A program made the translations under genes and the position numbers. Of a stretch of DNA of 64,000 bases, positions 32,319-41,243 are shown piece after piece (the stretch's first letter is position 1; each line of letters starts with the position of its first letter). Origin of the DNA: Dermacoccus abyssi (GTDB taxonomy: Bacteria; Actinomycetota; Actinomycetes; Actinomycetales; Dermatophilaceae); the NCBI RefSeq assembly GCF_003515945.1, contig NZ_QWLM01000002.1, forward strand, positions 62,001 to 126,000, given 5' to 3'. The notes below the pieces were generated by a model, which worked only from the letters and a program-made list of their open reading frames with translations, searched no databases and was not told the DNA's origin.

Positions 32319-35168
32319 ATGACCGTCGTCGAGATCCCGCAAGCTCCCGGGCCCATCGAGCCGAGCCTGCGCATCCGAAGCACGCGTGTCTACCGCGGCC
32401 CCAACGTGTGGTCCTACGAGCCGGCGATTCACCTCGTGCTCGATCTGGGCGTGCTCGAGTACTACCCGACGCACGCGCTGCCCGGTTTCACCGAGGCTCT
32501 CGTCGAGCTCTTCCCCGGCCTGCAGCGACACTCGTGCTCGCGCGGGCGTGAGGGCGGCTTCATCGAGCGCCTCCACGAGGGTACCTGGCTCGGTCACGTG
32601 GCCGAGCACCTCGCGCTGCAGCTGCAGCAGGAGGCCGGTCACGACGTCCGTCGAGGCAAGACGCGTGGTGTCGAGGACCGAGAGGGCTGGTACAACGTCA
32701 TCTTCGCCTTCCTCGACGAGAGCGTCGGTCTCGCAGCCGGCGAACTGGCGGTCAACATCGTCAATCACCTCGTGCAGAACAACCCCGAGTTCGACGTCGA
32801 GGCGGAGCTCGAGCGGTTCCACAACCTCGTGCAGCGCAAGGCGTTCGGGCCCTCGACGCAGGCCATCATCGAAGAGGCTGTGTCCCGCGACATTCCGTGG
32901 ACCCGTCTCAACGGCGCCTCGCTCGTCCAACTCGGTCAAGGCGTCCACGCCCAGCGCATCCGCGCCACGATGACGTCGCGCACCCCCGCGCTCGCGGTGG
33001 ACATCGCGGGCGACAAGAACCTCACGGTGAAGCTGCTCGGGTCGGCCGGTCTACCGGTGCCGAAGTCCGACGTCGTGCGCACGATGGAGGGCACCGTCGA
33101 GGCGGCCAAGGAGATCGGCTTCCCGGTCGTCGTCAAGCCGCTCGACGGCAATCACGGCCGTGGTGTCTGCCTCAACCTGCAGAACGAGGACGACGTCCGC
33201 GAGGCCTACCCGATCGCATTGGCACAGTCGCGCCGCGGCGTGCTGCAGGTCGAGTCCTTCGTCACGGGCAAGGACTACCGCTGCCTCATCATCGACGGCC
33301 GGATGGCGGCCATCGCCGAGCGCGTGCCCGCCCACGTCATGGGCGACGGCGAACACACGGTGGCCGAACTCGTCGACATCACGAACGCCGACCCGCGTCG
33401 TGGATACGGTCACGAGAAGGTGCTCACACGCATCAAGGTCGACGACGCCGCCCGCGAACTCGTCGAGGAACAGGGCTACGCGATGGACGCCGTGCCTGAG
33501 GCCGGCGTCATGGTGAAGCTTGCCCTCACCGGCAACATGTCGACCGGTGGTATCTCCATCGACCGCACCATGGATGCCCACCCCGACAACGTGGAGATCG
33601 CCGAGGAGGCCGCGCGCCTCATCGGGCTCGACGTCGCCGGCATCGACTTCATCTGCCCCGACATCACGGTGCCGGTGCGTGAATCCGGCGGCGCGATTTG
33701 CGAGGTCAATGCCGCTCCCGGGTTCCGCATGCACACCCACCCGACGGTCGGGGAACCGCAGTTCATCGCCAAGCCGGTCGTCGACCTGCTCTTCCCGCCC
33801 GGCACGCCGTCACGTGTGCCGATCGTCGCGGTGACGGGTACCAACGGCAAGACGACGACGTCGCGCATGCTCGCGCACGTCATGAAGGGCCTCGGCAAGA
33901 AGGTCGGCATGACCTCGACCGACGGCATCATCGTCGACGAGCGTCTGCTCATCACCCGTGACGCGTCAGGCCCCAAGTCGGCCAAGATGGTGCTTCAGAA
34001 CCCGCGAGTCGACTTCGCGATTCTCGAAGTCGCCCGCGGCGGCATCCTGCGCGAGGGCCTGGGCTACGACCGTAACGACATCGCCGTCGTCACGAACATC
34101 CAGAACGACCACCTCGGCATGCGCGGTGTGAAGTCCCTCAAGGACCTCGCGGACGTCAAGCAGGTCGTCGTCGAGGCCGTACCGCGTGACGGTTTCGCCG
34201 TCCTCAACGCCGACGACCCGTACGTGCGCCGTATGCGCCACGTGTGCCGTGGAACCATCGTGTGGTTCTCGATGGACGCCCCGGACAGCCGCGTCAGGCA
34301 GTTCATCGACGAGCGCTGCATTCGCGGTGACCGCGCCGTCGTCCTCGAGCCGACGGAGAAGGGCGAGATGATCGTCCTCAAGCAGGGCCGCCGTTCGATG
34401 CAGCTCGCCTGGACCCACCTGCTGCCGAGCACGTTCAACGGCGCCGCACGCATGAACGTCGCAAACTCGCTCGCCGCGGCGGGAGCGGCCTTCGCCGCCG
34501 GTGTGCCGCTGCACGACATCCGTCAGGGCCTGCGCACCTTCACGACGAGCTACTACCTCTCCCCCGGTCGCCTCAACCGCATCGAGGTCGATCACGCCGA
34601 GGTGTTCGTCGACTACTGCCACAACCCGGCGGGCCTCGACCTGCTCGGCGAGTTCGTCGACCGATATGTCGCGGGAAAGAACCGTGCCCAGAGGGTGCGC
34701 CGTACCGTCGTCGTCGGAGCTGCCGGCGACCGTCGTGACCAGGACATCCGTGAGATGGGTGAACTGGCGGCCAAGTGGTTCGACACCGTCATCATCCGTG
34801 AGGACGAGAACCTGCGCCGCCGCGAGGTCGGCGAAGCGGCCAGGATCATCGAGGAGGGTGCGCGAGCCGTGGCTGCCGACGGCGGCCGCGCGACGAAGAT
34901 CGTCACCGTCCTCGACGAGCTCGAGGCGACGACAAAGGCACTCGATCAGGCGCGGCCCAACGACGTCATCGTCATCTGCGCCGACAAGCACGCCCGGGTC
35001 ATGGCCACGGTCGAGAAGCGCACCCACCTCGCGACGCCGGGCGCGCACACCCACGAGGAACAGCCGGGCGACCCCGACTTCAGCCCGGACGAGCGGTTCG
35101 CCAGCGCCGAGGAGGACGACGCCGCGGCCGAGGCGGTCACTCCGAACCCGGCTGACACTCAGGGCTGA
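32319..35168 (+). CDS. cphA: Cyanophycin synthetase
   Basis: A 949-residue enzyme polymerising Asp and Arg into cyanophycin with two ATP sites. The N-terminal domain (1-160, RVYRGPNVWSYEPAIHLVLD) tethers the polymer; the ATP-grasp domain (about 215-480, PVVVKPLDGNHGRGVCLNL) adds Asp; the Mur ligase-like domain has an intact Walker A TGTNGKTTTSRM (506-517) and adds Arg. I use ATG 32319, with GAGGGAG upstream, instead of the ATG eight codons earlier. It is slightly longer than the usual 870-900 residues because of an acidic tail. It ends at a strong shared terminator. Confidence 0.96.
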   Translation: MTVVEIPQAPGPIEPSLRIRSTRVYRGPNVWSYEPAIHLVLDLGVLEYYPTHALPGFTEALVELFPGLQRHSCSRGREGGFIERLHEGTWLGHVAEHLALQLQQEAGHDVRRGKTRGVEDREGWYNVIFAFLDESVGLAAGELAVNIVNHLVQNNPEFDVEAELERFHNLVQRKAFGPSTQAIIEEAVSRDIPWTRLNGASLVQLGQGVHAQRIRATMTSRTPALAVDIAGDKNLTVKLLGSAGLPVPKSDVVRTMEGTVEAAKEIGFPVVVKPLDGNHGRGVCLNLQNEDDVREAYPIALAQSRRGVLQVESFVTGKDYRCLIIDGRMAAIAERVPAHVMGDGEHTVAELVDITNADPRRGYGHEKVLTRIKVDDAARELVEEQGYAMDAVPEAGVMVKLALTGNMSTGGISIDRTMDAHPDNVEIAEEAARLIGLDVAGIDFICPDITVPVRESGGAICEVNAAPGFRMHTHPTVGEPQFIAKPVVDLLFPPGTPSRVPIVAVTGTNGKTTTSRMLAHVMKGLGKKVGMTSTDGIIVDERLLITRDASGPKSAKMVLQNPRVDFAILEVARGGILREGLGYDRNDIAVVTNIQNDHLGMRGVKSLKDLADVKQVVVEAVPRDGFAVLNADDPYVRRMRHVCRGTIVWFSMDAPDSRVRQFIDERCIRGDRAVVLEPTEKGEMIVLKQGRRSMQLAWTHLLPSTFNGAARMNVANSLAAAGAAFAAGVPLHDIRQGLRTFTTSYYLSPGRLNRIEVDHAEVFVDYCHNPAGLDLLGEFVDRYVAGKNRAQRVRRTVVVGAAGDRRDQDIREMGELAAKWFDTVIIREDENLRRREVGEAARIIEEGARAVAADGGRATKIVTVLDELEATTKALDQARPNDVIVICADKHARVMATVEKRTHLATPGAHTHEEQPGDPDFSPDERFASAEEDDAAAEAVTPNPADTQG

Positions 35169-35179
35169 GGAACGAACGC

Positions 35180-35218
35180 GTTGGCCCCTCCCCATCGGTG
35201 CGGTGGGAAGGGGCCAAC
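35180..35218. terminator. Bidirectional terminator between cphA and the Mur ligase gene
   Basis: GTTGGCCCCT at 35180 pairs perfectly with AGGGGCCAAC ending at 35218, with further CCCA/TGGG pairing inside. It lies between two convergent genes. Confidence 0.8.
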
Positions 35219-35252
35219 TGGTCGTCGGGACGAGGCCGGATTGGCGAGCGTG

Positions 35253-37148
35253 TCAGGACTCGCGGTGCGGCAGTGAGGTGAGCAGGTCGAGAGCGTCGAC
35301 GAGTGCTGCGGGTGCGTGGCCGGAGGCGGTCACCCGACGCAATGACGCGACGGCGTCACCGATGTGGCCCTGAACGTCGTCGGGCAAGCCGGTGCTCTCG
35401 ATCTCCTCGTTCGGTACACCGCGAGCGGTGCGTGCCTTGCGGGCGATGGTTCGCGCGTCGTCCATCGACGCGCCCGTCTCGGTCAACCAGGAGTGGATGT
35501 CCGCCTGGTGGCTGTGGGTCATGACCGCCACGACGTCGCCCCCGTGTGCCGCGTCGAGGAGGCTCTGCACGCCGTCGAGTTCGGTGCGGTGGCTCGCCTC
35601 CGGGCTCACCCCGACGCGCGCGAGACCGTCACGGAAGTGGCTTTCGAGGTTCTCCATCGAGCGACCGCGAAGGTAGTGCTCCTTGTGCACCACGTGGACG
35701 AGATCTGCTCCACGGCCCGCGAGCTCGCCGAGGTTGGCGAGGATCTCGTCGCTGCGGTCCCCGCCGGTTCCGAGGCCGAGCAGGAGTCGCCCCCCGGGCG
35801 CGACGAGTCCACGACCGACGGCGAGGAGCGCCTCCAAACCTCCCTCGTTGTGGGCCATGTCGATGATGACGGTGATCGACTCGTCGGGGCTGCTCGGCTT
35901 GGGCACGGTGTAGACGTTCATGCGGCCCGGGTTGAGGTTCGCGTCCGGGGAGAACGTGCGTAGCCCCTCGACGACGGCGCTGCGCGGAAGTCCGAGCGCC
36001 AGGGCACCGGCCGCCCCGGCGAGAGCGTTCGCGATGTTGTGGGCGGAAAGCCCGGCCATCGTCATGGGCACGTCGTCGAGGGAGACGAGAGAGTCCACGC
36101 CCGAGTCGTCGATACACACGATGTCGTTGTCGATGACGGTGAACGCCTTGCCGTGTGCGGCCCGTGCCTCACGGATGCAGGGCGCTTCCGGGTCGAGTGT
36201 GAAGGTGATGATCTGCGCGGGCGTACCGACCCGCATCGCCCAGACACGGGGGTCGTCACCGTTGAGCACGCACCAACCGCTCGGTCGGGTGACCTTGGTG
36301 ATGATGGCCTTGACCTCGGCGAGCTGGTCGACGGTGTCGATGCCGCCCGTACCGAGGTGGTCGGGCGACACGTTCGTCACGACGCTGACGTCGTTGTACG
36401 GCACACCCATTCCGCGGTTGAGCAAGCCGCCTCGCGCGGTTTCGAGGACGGCGACCTCGAGGCCGGGGGTGGCGAGCACGGTGCGAGCTCCCGACGGTCC
36501 CGAGTAGTCACCCCTCTCGACGTGTTCGCCCATGACGAGCACACCGTCGGTGGAGCTCCACGCCGTCTTGCGCCCCGCGGTCATCGAGATGTGCGAGACG
36601 AGGCGCGTGGTCGTCGTCTTGCCGTTCGTTCCGGTGATCGAGATGACCGGAACCTTCGGCTTGGACATGGTTCCGGCGGGGCCCGGTTCGGAGGCGAGAA
36701 CCGCGTCGGCGGCACGTCGAACGGCGTCGGAGGAGGACACCGGGTCGAGCAGATCGGCGAGAGCCGCAGCCACGGCGCGGCCCAACGCGCGGCCGCGTTC
36801 GAGGTGCTTCCACGGGAAGGCCACGACGTACTCCGAGGGTTCCTCGCCGTGGCGAACCCGGACACCGAGCTGACCCGTGCCGCTCGCAGCGGCAACACGA
36901 CGCGTGACGACCTCGACGAGGCGCATGACGGCGCGGTCGCGGACGGCAGAACCCTCGTCGCCGAGTCGCGGGCGGCGCGCGCGAAGCAGGGCGAACGCTT
37001 CGCTCAGCTGGTCCGGTTCACTGCTCAGCCACCCCGAGACGTCGATCGTCGTCTTGATCGCGGGGCGCGGGAAGTAGAGGTTCGGGCCCTCGAGAACGCG
37101 GTTGCCGAGCAGGCGGACACCTGCGGCCTGCGTGCCGTCTGCAGTCAT
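35253..37148 (-). CDS. Mur ligase family protein with a cyanophycin synthetase-like N-terminal domain
   Basis: A 631-residue ATP-dependent ligase. Residues 10-40 (VRLLGNRVLEGPNLYFPRPA) resemble the CphA N-terminal domain of the neighbouring gene. There is no ATP-grasp domain; the Mur ligase domain begins directly, with intact Walker A GTNGKTTTTRL (173-183), LETARGGLLNRGMG, NVSPDHLG and the C-terminal IIDMAHNEGGLEALL. It could ligate an amino acid to a peptide or act on cyanophycin-related material. Its position, convergent with cphA, supports a link. ATG 37148 lies seven bases after TAGGGT; the longer frame upstream is not supported. Confidence 0.85.
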   Translation of the reverse strand: MTADGTQAAGVRLLGNRVLEGPNLYFPRPAIKTTIDVSGWLSSEPDQLSEAFALLRARRPRLGDEGSAVRDRAVMRLVEVVTRRVAAASGTGQLGVRVRHGEEPSEYVVAFPWKHLERGRALGRAVAAALADLLDPVSSSDAVRRAADAVLASEPGPAGTMSKPKVPVISITGTNGKTTTTRLVSHISMTAGRKTAWSSTDGVLVMGEHVERGDYSGPSGARTVLATPGLEVAVLETARGGLLNRGMGVPYNDVSVVTNVSPDHLGTGGIDTVDQLAEVKAIITKVTRPSGWCVLNGDDPRVWAMRVGTPAQIITFTLDPEAPCIREARAAHGKAFTVIDNDIVCIDDSGVDSLVSLDDVPMTMAGLSAHNIANALAGAAGALALGLPRSAVVEGLRTFSPDANLNPGRMNVYTVPKPSSPDESITVIIDMAHNEGGLEALLAVGRGLVAPGGRLLLGLGTGGDRSDEILANLGELAGRGADLVHVVHKEHYLRGRSMENLESHFRDGLARVGVSPEASHRTELDGVQSLLDAAHGGDVVAVMTHSHQADIHSWLTETGASMDDARTIARKARTARGVPNEEIESTGLPDDVQGHIGDAVASLRRVTASGHAPAALVDALDLLTSLPHRES

Positions 37149-37155
37149 GAGGTTC

Positions 37156-37161
37156 ACCCTA
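37156..37161 (-). promoter_or_regulatory. -10 box TAGGGT, leaderless start of Mur ligase gene
   Basis: TAGGGT ends seven bases before the ATG at 37148. Confidence 0.45.
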
Positions 37162-37206
37162 GAACGGGTGTGCTTCACCTGCATCCGCCCGACACGGGCT
37201 GGACGC

Positions 37207-37968
37207 CTACTGACCCATCGCGTGAACGCCGCCGTCGACGTGGACGATCTCGCCCGTCGTCGCCGGGAACCAGTCGGACAGCAGTGCCGCGCAGGCGCGC
37301 GCGGCGGGCACCGCGTCGGAGACGTCCCAACCCAGCGGAGCACGGTTGTTCCAGGTCTCCTCGAACTGCTCGAAACCCGGGATCGACTTGGCCGCCGTGG
37401 TGCGGATCGGGCCGGCGGCGACGAGGTTGCAGCGGATCCCCTGCGGGCCGAGGTCACGCGCGAGGTAGCGGTTCGTCGATTCGAACGCAGCCTTGGCCAC
37501 GCCCATCCAGTCGTAGACGGGCCAGGCGAACTTCGCGTCGAACGTCAGCCCGACAACGGCGCCGCCGTCCTTCATGAGGGGCTCGGCAGCCTTCGCGAGG
37601 GCTTTGAGGGAATACGCCGAGGCGTGCAGTGCCGTCGAGACGTCCTCCCACGTGGCGTCCATGAAGGTGAACGCGCCCTGCGGTGCGAAGCCGATCGAGT
37701 GCACGACGCCGTCGAGCGAACCGATGATCGGCTCGAGGCGCTCGGCGAGGGTCTCGAGGTGCTCGGTGTTCGTCACGTCCAGTTCGACCACCTCGACGGG
37801 CTTGGGCAGCCGACGGCTGATCGTCTGCGTGATCTTCATCGTGCGGCCGAAGCTCGTGAGAACGACCTCGGCGCCCTCCTCCTGGGCCAGGCGCGCCACG
37901 TGAAAAGCGATCGAGGAGTCCATGAGGACGCCGGTGACGAGGAGCTTCTTACCTTCGAGCAGACCCAT
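37207..37968 (-). CDS. fabI: Enoyl-[acyl-carrier-protein] reductase (InhA/FabI type)
   Basis: A 253-residue NADH-dependent reductase for the last step of fatty-acid elongation. The N-terminal GVLMDSSIAFHVA (13-25) is the FabI/InhA nucleotide-binding loop; the active-site Tyr and Lys are Y152 and K159 in YDWMGVAKAAFES, with F143 (LTFDAKFAW) and HSIGFAP also typical. It is closer to mycobacterial InhA than to Gram-negative FabI. fabG lies just upstream on the same strand, the mabA-inhA order, so the pair is probably co-transcribed. ATG 37968 is preceded by AAAGG. Confidence 0.95.
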   Translation of the reverse strand: MGLLEGKKLLVTGVLMDSSIAFHVARLAQEEGAEVVLTSFGRTMKITQTISRRLPKPVEVVELDVTNTEHLETLAERLEPIIGSLDGVVHSIGFAPQGAFTFMDATWEDVSTALHASAYSLKALAKAAEPLMKDGGAVVGLTFDAKFAWPVYDWMGVAKAAFESTNRYLARDLGPQGIRCNLVAAGPIRTTAAKSIPGFEQFEETWNNRAPLGWDVSDAVPAARACAALLSDWFPATTGEIVHVDGGVHAMGQ

Positions 37969-38024
37969 GGTGGTGCCTTTCGTGCGGGGCGGAGCGGAGT
38001 GGAGGATGCGGGCTGGGTCAGTGG

Positions 38025-38735
38025 TCAGTGGCCCATGCCGAGGCCGCCGTCGACGGGTACGACAGCACCGTTGATGTAGGCGGCCTCCGGCGAGGCGAGG
38101 AACGTGACGGCGGCTGCCACCTCATCGGGGCGGGCGAAGCGCCCGGCGGGGATGGCGTCCTTGTAGGCCTTCTGCCGGTCCTCCGGCAGCGAGGACGTCA
38201 TTTCGGTCTCGATGAAGCCGGGCGCGACGACGTTGGCCGTGATGCCACGGCCCCCGAGTTCGCGAGCAACGGAGCGGGCGAGACCGACGAGACCGGCCTT
38301 GCTCGCCGCATAATTGGCCTGGCCCGGAGACCCGTGGAGTCCCACGACGCTCGAGACGAAGATGAGGCGCCCGCCCTTGCAGCGGATCATGCCGGTCGTC
38401 GCGGCGCGGGCGCAGCGGAACGCGCCGGCGAGGTTGGTGTCGATGACACGGTCGAACGACTCGTCGCTCATGCGCATGAGCAAACCGTCGTCGGTGATTC
38501 CGGCGTTCGCGACGACGACGTCCATGGGGCCGCCGAGCTTCTCCTCGGCCTCCTTGAACGCCTTCTTCACCGAGTCGGAGTCGCTGACGTCGCCCGCAAC
38601 CGCGGGCATGCCCGCGACGTCCTCACCGGCGCGCGAAAGGATGATGACGGCGTCCCCCTGGTCACGGAACCTCTCGGCGATGGCCAGACCGATACCTCGG
38701 TTGCCTCCGGTCACCAGTACGTTGCGGCTCGTCAT
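38025..38735 (-). CDS. fabG: 3-oxoacyl-[acyl-carrier-protein] reductase
   Basis: A 236-residue short-chain reductase using NADPH in fatty-acid synthesis. The cofactor motif is TGGNRGIG (9-16), NAG is at 77-79, and the catalytic triad is S129, Y142 and K146 (NYAASKAG). It ends in the family-typical NGAVVPVDGGLGMGH. The first glycine-rich loop GGNRGIG is MabA-like. It is the first gene of the pair with fabI. ATG 38735 is chosen at the usual family start; the longer frame has no extra homology. Confidence 0.93.
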   Translation of the reverse strand: MTSRNVLVTGGNRGIGLAIAERFRDQGDAVIILSRAGEDVAGMPAVAGDVSDSDSVKKAFKEAEEKLGGPMDVVVANAGITDDGLLMRMSDESFDRVIDTNLAGAFRCARAATTGMIRCKGGRLIFVSSVVGLHGSPGQANYAASKAGLVGLARSVARELGGRGITANVVAPGFIETEMTSSLPEDRQKAYKDAIPAGRFARPDEVAAAVTFLASPEAAYINGAVVPVDGGLGMGH

Positions 38736-38858
38736 CCACCCTGTCCTTCGTTCGCAGCATGTCGTGTGGTCGGGCGCGGGCGCGCCGGAAATCAACCTTG
38801 TTCAGCAACGTATCCACTACCCCCGGGTACTCCAATTGGGACGAATCGTGGTGAGTCG

Positions 38859-38864
38859 TAGGCT
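38859..38864 (+). promoter_or_regulatory. -10 box TAGGCT, leaderless start of DUF3099 gene
   Basis: TAGGCT ends six bases before the ATG at 38871. Confidence 0.5.
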
Positions 38865-38870
38865 GGAGCC

Positions 38871-39212
38871 ATGGCACGAGCAGCTTCCTCGCGGACGGGC
38901 AAGGGCGAACAGCCCCGCCTCTCGGCGACGAGCCTGCCCGAGTCGGCCGAGGACGACCAGAACCGCAGAATGCGTGGCTACCTCATCTCGATGGCCATCC
39001 GGACGGTCTGCTTCATCGCGGCCGTCGCCACCTGGCAGGTCAGCCGCCCGCTCAGTGTCGTGTGCTTCGTTCTCGCTGCCGTATTGCCGTACGTGGCCGT
39101 CGTGTACGCCAACGCGACGGGCAAGCGGCGCATCGACCGCATGGGTGCCGTCACTCCCCCTCCGGTGCCTCACAAGGAGATCCATGGATCTGCGGACCGC
39201 TCTTCTCGATGA
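38871..39212 (+). CDS. DUF3099 family membrane protein
   Basis: A 113-residue actinobacterial protein with a hydrophilic N-terminus (1-30), the family core DDQNRRMRGYLISMAIRTVC and two membrane helices (about 38-55 and 60-80, separated by SRPLS), then a basic tail. Its function is unknown. It overlaps the next gene by 29 bp, so the two are co-transcribed. Confidence 0.85.
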   Translation: MARAASSRTGKGEQPRLSATSLPESAEDDQNRRMRGYLISMAIRTVCFIAAVATWQVSRPLSVVCFVLAAVLPYVAVVYANATGKRRIDRMGAVTPPPVPHKEIHGSADRSSR

Positions 39213-39423
39213 CCCCGCCGAGCTGATCTGCAGCGCGAAGGGGTGCCGACGCCACGCGACCTGGGCTCTGCGGTGGAACAACCCGAAGCTGCACGACGCG
39301 CAACGACGCAAGGTCTGGCTCGCGTGCGACGAGCACGAGGTGACGCTGCGCGACTTCCTGTCTCTGCGCGGCTTCTACCGGGACAGTGTCCGGCCTGACG
39401 CACTCGATCCGAACGACGGCTGA
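39184..39423 (+). CDS. Small cysteine-containing actinobacterial protein
   Basis: A 79-residue protein, MDLRTALLDDPAELICSAKG then CRRHATWALRWNNPKLH, with C16, C21, C48 and H51 (ACDEH) spaced like a small zinc site. I recall actinobacterial homologues sometimes labelled acetone carboxylase, which is almost certainly wrong; the function is unknown. AAGGAG lies five bases before the ATG at 39184. It starts inside the end of the DUF3099 gene. Confidence 0.75.
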   Translation: MDLRTALLDDPAELICSAKGCRRHATWALRWNNPKLHDAQRRKVWLACDEHEVTLRDFLSLRGFYRDSVRPDALDPNDG

Positions 39424-39484
39424 GGCGCCTCCCGGGAACCTGCTCGTCCCTGATGCCCGGCGTCAGGGCGGCGAACAGCCCTAC

Positions 39485-39490
39485 TAGGCT
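39485..39490 (+). promoter_or_regulatory. -10 box TAGGCT, leaderless start of SURF1 gene
   Basis: TAGGCT ends six bases before GTG 39497. Confidence 0.5.
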
Positions 39491-39496
39491 GGTGGG

Positions 39497-40345
39497 GTGC
39501 TTCGACTGCTCTCCACCAAACGCTGGCTCACGTGGTTGCTCGTCGCGACGCTGTGGGCCACGATCTGCCTCGTTGCAGGGCGCTGGCAGTGGAATCGCTG
39601 GCAGGAGAAATCGACGATCCAGGAGCGGATCGACACGAACTACGACGCCCGGCCTGTCCCGTTCGGTGACGTTCTCGAGGACGGCAGGGCACCCGCCAAG
39701 GATGACGAGTGGAAGCAGGTTCGCGGAACCGGCACCTATCTCGGTGACGTCCGCATGGTGCGCAACCGGCCGGGCCCCGGCGGTGACTTCGGCTACGAGA
39801 CCGTGGACATCTTCGCCGTCGACGGCATCAAAGTGCTCGTCGACCGCGGGTGGGTGACCAACGGCTCGAGCGCGGCGAAGCCGAGTTCTGTTCCCGCGTC
39901 GCCGCGTGGCCAGGTGACGGTGACCGGTTGGGTGCGGCCGAGCGAGAAGAGCCTCGGCCGGCCCCCCGTCGAAGGCCAGCTCTCCTCGATCTCGACGGCC
40001 GACGCCGAGAAGGCCACGGGTGAGCAACTCGTCGACGGCTACGTCCGCATGCGCACCGAGGCGATGCCCGACGGGACGACTCCCCCGCGACCGCAGGCCC
40101 TGGAGCGGCCGTCGCAGGGCATGGCGGCCGGCATCAATCTGAGCTACGCCATCCAGTGGTGGCTCGGCATCGTCGCCGGATACGCCTTCGTCCTGATGCG
40201 CGCCCGGCGTGAGTACCTCGACGGCCTCGAGACGGCCGATCCCGCGTCCGCCGGCGAGGTGCAGGCACAGAAGGGCGCGACTGCCGCGCGTCCGAAGCGC
40301 GAGAAGAAGCGCAAGCAGCGGATCTGGGACGAAGAGGACGAGTGA
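39497..40345 (+). CDS. SURF1 family cytochrome oxidase assembly protein
   Basis: A 282-residue membrane protein that helps insert heme a into cytochrome c oxidase. The two membrane segments frame the protein: 10-28 (WLTWLLVATLWATICLVAG, followed by the SURF1 signature RWQWNRW) and about 215-235 (NLSYAIQWWLGIVAGYAFVL). The outer domain has VLVDRGWV, the conserved SURF1 motif. The basic tail (KREKKRKQR) is cytoplasmic. Heme A synthesis genes ctaA and ctaB occur 15 kb away in this window, consistent with an aa3 oxidase. Confidence 0.9.
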   Translation: MLRLLSTKRWLTWLLVATLWATICLVAGRWQWNRWQEKSTIQERIDTNYDARPVPFGDVLEDGRAPAKDDEWKQVRGTGTYLGDVRMVRNRPGPGGDFGYETVDIFAVDGIKVLVDRGWVTNGSSAAKPSSVPASPRGQVTVTGWVRPSEKSLGRPPVEGQLSSISTADAEKATGEQLVDGYVRMRTEAMPDGTTPPRPQALERPSQGMAAGINLSYAIQWWLGIVAGYAFVLMRARREYLDGLETADPASAGEVQAQKGATAARPKREKKRKQRIWDEEDE

Positions 40346-40357
40346 CAGGATGAAGCC

Positions 40358-41128
40358 ATGGACTGTGGACTGAACGGACGGACGTACATCGTCACCGGCG
40401 CCTCCGGCGGCCTGGGCCTCGCGACGGCGAAGGTGCTCGCGGCGGACGGCGCTGACCTCGTCATCGCCTCACGCGATCAGGAGCGGATCGACGCGGCGGC
40501 CGAGCAGCTCCCGACCGGCGCGAACGTGCGCGCGGTCGCGGCTGACCTCGCCGACCCGCAGACCCCCGCTCGCCTCATCGCCGTGGCCAAGGAGAGCTTC
40601 GGCCGCCTCGACGGCGCCGTCGTCTCCGTGGGTGGACCGCCCGCGGGCAAGCTCGGTGACACGACCGAGGAGCAGTGGCGCGCAGCCTTCGACAGCGTGT
40701 TCCTCGGCGGTCTGCGCATGGCACGCGCGGTGCTCGACGAACCCTTCGAGCCGGAGGCTCAGATGGCCGTGACGATGGTGCTGTCGTCCTCGGTGAAGTC
40801 GCCGATTCCGGGGCTCGCCATCTCCAATGGTCTGCGTCCCGGCCTCGCCATGGCTGCGAAGACGCTGGCTGACGAATACGGCCCGCGCGGTGGCCGCGTC
40901 AACGTCCTGCTCCCGGGGCGTATCGACACCGACCGTGTCCGTTCGCTCGACGCAGGCAGCCGTGACGCCGAGGCCACGCGTGCGAAGAACGAGGGCGCGA
41001 TTCCGCTGGGTCGCTACGGCACGCCGGAGGAGTTCGGTCGGGTGGCGGCCTTCGTCACCAGTCCGGCCGCGTCCTACCTCTCGGGTATCGCCATCCCCGT
41101 CGACGGCGGTTTCCTGCGCGCCCTGTGA
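40358..41128 (+). CDS. Short-chain dehydrogenase/reductase with an altered active site
   Basis: A 256-residue SDR fold with the cofactor motif TGASGGLG (13-20), D63 and the C-terminal SGIAIPVDGG. The Tyr-x3-Lys pair normally found about 13 residues after the catalytic Ser is missing: S143-S145 are followed by GLAISNGLRPGLA, with N157 and R160 in those places. The same SNxLR pattern is known in one SDR subgroup, so it is not a sequencing accident. Its reaction is unknown. The gene lies 12 bp after the SURF1 gene and before a shared terminator. Confidence 0.85.
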   Translation: MDCGLNGRTYIVTGASGGLGLATAKVLAADGADLVIASRDQERIDAAAEQLPTGANVRAVAADLADPQTPARLIAVAKESFGRLDGAVVSVGGPPAGKLGDTTEEQWRAAFDSVFLGGLRMARAVLDEPFEPEAQMAVTMVLSSSVKSPIPGLAISNGLRPGLAMAAKTLADEYGPRGGRVNVLLPGRIDTDRVRSLDAGSRDAEATRAKNEGAIPLGRYGTPEEFGRVAAFVTSPAASYLSGIAIPVDGGFLRAL

Positions 41129-41140
41129 ACCTCTGAACCG

Positions 41141-41194
41141 CAACGGCCTCGCCGCCGACGTCCCTGCACGATGACGTCGGCGGCGAGACCGTTG
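41141..41194. terminator. Bidirectional terminator between SDR and ABC-F genes
   Basis: A long hairpin: CTCGCCGCCGACGTC pairs perfectly with GACGTCGGCGGCGAG, and the outer CAACGG pairs with CCGTTG. It lies between two convergent genes. Confidence 0.85.
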
Positions 41195-41243
41195 TGTAGC
41201 GCCTGCGGTGGTGTGGACCGCGGCCGGAGGGCCGTCTCCTGGG

